22,744 bases of DNA from assembly GCA_010014835.2 (NCBI GenBank), contig JAAAKB020057050.1, positions 1 to 22,744 of the forward strand, given 5' to 3'. The notes beneath the pieces are model-generated. The model was not told the origin of the DNA. It made no database searches and saw only the letters and a program-made list of their open reading frames with translations. Every line of letters starts with the position of its first letter. The first letter of the stretch is position 1. Below are positions 20,701 through 22,744 of the stretch, piece after piece. The position numbers and the translations under genes were made by a program. This stretch comes from Apostichopus leukothele (taxonomy: Eukaryota; Echinodermata; Holothuroidea; Aspidochirotida; Stichopodidae).

Positions 20701-21544
20701 GTTCCGGATTCAAAGACGGCCAATAAGGGACTATCGATTCTAGTTTGTCATGCAGCAAGACGTTATTTACAGTGACAGTTATACTCTCGTAGGAAACACG
20801 GTCATCTGCGATTGAAGCGACGCACTGAAGCTTAGCTAATGGCATTCTTGGATTAAGGTAAATGTCATCCTTGGTAACGTTGATGACAGGCAATACAATC
20901 TGGCCACCTTGGGTCTTCGTTAGGGTAGGTCCAACTAATATTCCTTTCGGTAACTGCTCCACTGCTTCAGCCAATACTTCAACGTCAGTGTGTTGTCTGG
21001 GACAGGAGGCAACAACCACCTTACACGATTGGGCTGGTACAACCACAGCAGCAGCTCTGGGAATCCTCACTAGACCTTCCACTACCTGGGGTGACTTTGG
21101 GGGAGATTTCAAGCAAAACTGATTCACAAAAGTGTCCTGATCCAGGTCCTCCAGGATATTCATCCCTATCAACATTGGGACCTCTCTTCTTACCTTCACT
21201 ACCAGAATACCTCGGCCAGGTATTTCTACACCACCAAGTTTGACGTCTGCCTCAAAATAACCATTGTAGGGGATTTGCAGATTGTTGGCAGCATTGATGG
21301 ATAGCCACTTCAGTTCTTCCAGTTCGGTCCCACGAAACGTCTCCAGGAAACAGTCTTCTGTCATGATCGTGACCTGTGAGCCAGTGTCCAAAACACTTAA
21401 CACTGGGGTACCGTTGATCAAGATTGTAGCTGTTGGACAAGTCCCAATCAAAGCATTTGCCAGTTTGGTAGAGCCCTCGAGAACATCTATGGGACCCAGC
21501 TCCTGGCTCACGGAGCTGGGTACATCTAGTTTCCCTGGTTGGAT
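17714..21544 (-). CDS. Gypsy Pol: protease, reverse transcriptase, RNase H, integrase
   Basis: The frame stays open for about 1,275 codons and overlaps the end of gag by 19 bases in the -1 frame. Numbering from the GTG codon at 21511: an aspartic protease with LDTGSQ (active Asp about 42); reverse transcriptase from about 310 to 560 with the catalytic YLDD at 462-465; RNase H with acidic residues near 620, 664 and 690 (YTDNN); an integrase zinc region with H...H and CDQC (about 877-912); and the integrase core with D943, D1002 and E1038. The C-terminal part (about 1155-1215) resembles a GPY/F-type module; no chromodomain is seen. No ATG lies near its beginning, which fits production as a Gag-Pol fusion by frameshifting rather than independent initiation. 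After processing, the parts make the DNA copy and insert it. Confidence 0.95.
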   Translation of the reverse strand: MQPGKLDVPSSVSQELGPIDVLEGSTKLANALIGTCPTATILINGTPVLSVLDTGSQVTIMTEDCFLETFRGTELEELKWLSINAANNLQIPYNGYFEADVKLGGVEIPGRGILVVKVRREVPMLIGMNILEDLDQDTFVNQFCLKSPPKSPQVVEGLVRIPRAAAVVVPAQSCKVVVASCPRQHTDVEVLAEAVEQLPKGILVGPTLTKTQGGQIVLPVINVTKDDIYLNPRMPLAKLQCVASIADDRVSYESITVTVNNVLLHDKLESIVPYWPSLNPEQQVQAAEMFESYQDVFAVDDDDLGFTDKITHQIRLTDEKPVKQTFRRIPPSQFEEVREHIRKLLERQVIRESSSLFASPTVLVRKPDGSLRLRVDYRQLNSKTIKDAYPIPRIDESLDALHGAQWFSTIDLLSGYHQVAIADDDKHKTSFITPFGLYEYNRMPFGLCNAPGTFQRLMQCCLGDQFFQTLLCYLDDILVFSKTFEDHVNNLTLVFQRLRQFGLKIKIPKCAFFQREVKYLGHCVTESGVKADPGKIEVVRDWPTPKTLKEVRSFLGLCSFYRRFVPGFSKIAGPLHELVAHCMKDVKAKRTPVFPWGIKHQQAFEILKKAMCTQPVLAYPDFLLPFELEIDASFQGLGAVLMQNQNGKRRVISYASRTLRGAERNMDKYSSMKLELLGLKWAVTEKFREYLLGNKFTVYTDNNPLAHLNSAKLDAVGQRWVGALAMFDFDVLYKPGRLNQAADALSRRPRTTSSDPLITHSDFVSVAKLSILPTGLQHVTVDCQLNAITCETSEWKTSALVFPSYSKEQLREFQLKDPAISSLKKFWKEGRKPVAGDDNLPNDPETKLLLREWDKLLEKEELLYRSCDGNDQLLLPKVLRSEVLTACHDETGHQGHKRTIALVKTRCYWPKLAKDVTEHCDQCDRCTRAKNPPKIREPFRHMMASRPNELLAIDFTLIERDACGKENVLIVTDVFSKFTRAIPTRDQTAVTTAKALATNWFLVFGVPKRLHSDQGRNFESDLIHSLCKLYGIVKTKTTPYHPEGNGQAERFNRTLHDLLKTLPPTKKRRWSEHLPEVCHIYNSTPHASTGLTPFYLMFGRDPILPVDFLLGRADGTQNCLDVHPWLAKHTSSLQLAFKKAGQKLRQEAAYRKSHFDKRAQEQPLELGTRVYLKTHPPGRHKIADEWGETVVKVVERPGGGSGYVIEQADGSGATKKVHRREIRPCPLLKDDSAQLPGIETDDGAYSDSSDDDVRRSSRLTRGVHSNVHRNPRSVLN
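21471..21535 (-). promoter_or_regulatory. Programmed -1 ribosomal frameshift signal at the gag-pol junction
   Basis: In element orientation the last gag codons read CAG GGA AAC followed by the gag stop, so the heptamer GGGAAAC (plus-strand 21529-21535) sits in the correct X XXY YYZ phase. After a 7-base spacer comes a perfect 10-bp stem, ACCCAGCTCC with GGAGCTGGGT (21512-21521 and 21494-21503), around an 8-base loop. Loop bases GAGCC (21505-21509) are complementary to GGCTC downstream (21471-21475), giving a possible H-type pseudoknot with loops of about 2, 1 and 18 bases. The same heptamer is used by type D retroviruses at gag-pro. A slip of -1 moves ribosomes exactly into the pol frame. Confidence 0.85.
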
Positions 21545-22467
21545 TTAGGGACTGGAGAAGGAGCCAAACATTCACTAGCATAATGACCTTTCTTGAGGCA
21601 TCTGCGACATTCTATCTGGGATTTGTCTACTGGATGGGAGCGAGGTTTATTCCGGGTAGGCCGTTCTTCCAATTTCGTCAACCGAGTGTCTACCTCTTCT
21701 TGTTTGGTCTTCATTGCCTCCAAAATTTCCGTCTGGGATTTGAGGGCTGCACTGAGGGTCTCTAGAGCACTAGCAAACTTGTTGTCAACTTCGGTTTGGT
21801 AGGTGTTGACCTTTCTGCTCTGTCGACGTCTCTTGGCGACTATGTCATCATCGGCCAGATCTATGGCAAGGTCCCGCAGCTTGATAAATGCAATGTTAGG
21901 TTCTTCCATCAACGTCCGCTTAACCTCCCGTCGTAAGACTCCATCTGCCAACCCCTCCCTAAACTGACCTTTTATTGTTGTGTCTGTATCAGGAGCACCG
22001 GGCATTTTCTTCAACCGGTCGCCAAGCATCATTAAGGAGAAGGCAAACTCTGCAATTGTTTCCTCTTCTGCTTGGACCCGGTTACAGATATCTCTCAGCA
22101 CACTCCCTAATGTGTGCTTGTCGCCAAAAGTGTCAGTTAGTGTCTGGAGGATGCTGCTAGGGTCATTAGCAATTTTAGATGGGTGGTGTCTGATCTCTTG
22201 ACGGGCCGGTCCTTCTATGTGGGCAAGGATGAAATTTGCCGCCTCGGCACCCTTCAGCTTTCTCAACTTGATGGCCGCTTTAACATCTTCGCAGAAGTCT
22301 GTCAACCGAGTTGAACAATCAGACTTCCCAGAAAACACACGAAGTCTTTCATGGGGCATCACGTAGACGGGCTGAGGTACATCATCCCTTCCGGCTTCTT
22401 TCGCCTTCTTAAGCTCAACCTCTACTTCTGCCAGCCTCCTCTTCAACTCCTTCAATCCAGCAGTCAT
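21526..22467 (-). CDS. Gypsy Gag polyprotein with capsid-like region and one zinc knuckle
   Basis: From the first in-frame ATG the protein has 313 residues. A charged, probably coiled N-terminal segment (about 5-30) precedes a capsid-like helical region (about 40-190, starting near RLRVFSG and including GPARQEI). This resembles Gypsy capsids of the kind later adopted by animal PNMA and Arc genes. A second charged helical stretch spans about 225-270. One CCHC zinc knuckle, CRRCLKKGHYASEC (C287, C290, H295, C300), lies near the C-terminus and would bind the element RNA. No matrix domain or myristoylation signal is seen. The open frame reaches a little upstream through a GTG, but ATG is the more likely start. 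The gag stop directly follows a slippery heptamer. Confidence 0.92.
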   Translation of the reverse strand: MTAGLKELKRRLAEVEVELKKAKEAGRDDVPQPVYVMPHERLRVFSGKSDCSTRLTDFCEDVKAAIKLRKLKGAEAANFILAHIEGPARQEIRHHPSKIANDPSSILQTLTDTFGDKHTLGSVLRDICNRVQAEEETIAEFAFSLMMLGDRLKKMPGAPDTDTTIKGQFREGLADGVLRREVKRTLMEEPNIAFIKLRDLAIDLADDDIVAKRRRQSRKVNTYQTEVDNKFASALETLSAALKSQTEILEAMKTKQEEVDTRLTKLEERPTRNKPRSHPVDKSQIECRRCLKKGHYASECLAPSPVPKSNQGN

Positions 22468-22534
22468 CTTTTCCACCGTTCTCTTTTGTTTTAATCTTTT
22501 GGTTTTTGGTTACAATTTTGACTTCACAAGCGAG

Positions 22535-22552
22535 ACCCCACTCGTACTACCA
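22535..22552 (-). promoter_or_regulatory. tRNA primer-binding site, Leu-like
   Basis: The element-strand sequence starts TGGTAGTACGAGTGGGGT, three bases after the LTR end. Its complement ends in CCA and has the ACCCCACTC...TACCA pattern of an animal tRNA-Leu 3' end. By memory it matches one such tRNA at about 15 of 18 positions. The primer identity is therefore tentative; the position and CCA end are clear. Confidence 0.65.
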
Positions 22553-22555
22553 ATT

Positions 22556-22744
22556 TGTAATGGCAAGAGTTAACAAACACAAACAAACTCAAGAACAATA
22601 ACTTATGCTTCCATTATTTTATTCAAGGGTCTCACAAGTATCGCTGGGTATTGGAGCCAGCGACTCAAAATATTTTAGATATACTTTGCAGAAAACAAAA
22701 GAGAACGGTGGACCACACTTAGGGCCTTCAGAGCTAGAAGTGCA
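22556..22744 (-). repeat. 5' LTR of the Gypsy element (partial, continues past the window)
   Basis: 189 bases match the start of the LTR at 15626-15813 with one substitution and one single-base length difference. The LTR poly(A) signal recurs at 22618-22623. The rest, about 1.3 kb, is beyond the window. Confidence 0.95.

Larger units (their letters stand above)
15626..22744 (-). mobile_element. Ty3/Gypsy LTR retrotransposon, young, upstream LTR cut by the window edge
   Basis: Long terminal repeats flank gag and pol in the order protease, reverse transcriptase, RNase H, integrase, which defines the Ty3/Gypsy (Metaviridae) group. The complete left LTR is 1530 bp and begins and ends TG...CA in element orientation. 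A tRNA primer site and a purine tract sit where expected. Over the roughly 188 bases shared with the visible part of the other LTR there are only two differences, which implies a recent insertion. The element looks whole as far as it can be seen; no breaks were noticed in its coding parts. No envelope gene and no chromodomain are apparent. The full length would be about 8.5 kb if the second LTR has the same size. I cannot place it in a named clade. Confidence 0.95.

Overview
The window looks like nuclear DNA of an invertebrate animal, most plausibly a marine one. An echinoderm such as a sea cucumber is my guess, but I cannot prove it from sequence alone. The reasons are long AT-rich non-coding stretches, animal-type start contexts and poly(A) signals, an NHL-type beta-propeller gene, and a Ty3/Gypsy LTR retrotransposon. 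All genes read on the minus strand.

Layout. 1-5020 is AT-rich sequence with no credible gene; it holds a 17-G run and a short TCA-type microsatellite. 5021-10630 is one uninterrupted 1869-codon gene for a SecA-like ATPase. It keeps the full set of bacterial SecA motor motifs. These are set in an animal-style frame: a Met-Gly N-terminus suited to myristoylation, a Cys cluster, a TPR-like region, a glycine-rich hydrophobic segment and a long helical tail. 10631-13363 is non-coding. 13364-14329 is a small intronless NHL/six-bladed propeller gene. 14396-15625 is non-coding.

15626-22744 is a Ty3/Gypsy element on the minus strand. Its downstream LTR (15626-17155, about 1.53 kb) is complete. Its upstream LTR begins at 22556 and runs off the window. 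The two LTRs differ at only two places over about 188 shared bases, so the insertion is young. Gag and Pol are both long and open, and the element looks whole as far as it is visible. Pol lies in the -1 frame relative to Gag. The junction carries a textbook frameshift signal: heptamer GGGAAAC, a 7-nt spacer, a perfect 10-bp stem, and a 5-bp second stem that would make a pseudoknot.

The two most interesting items are the SecA-like protein, which has no obvious job in an animal cell without plastids, and the well-formed frameshift element. The host genes show no evidence of working together beyond being neighbours on the same strand. The retroelement is an independent insertion.
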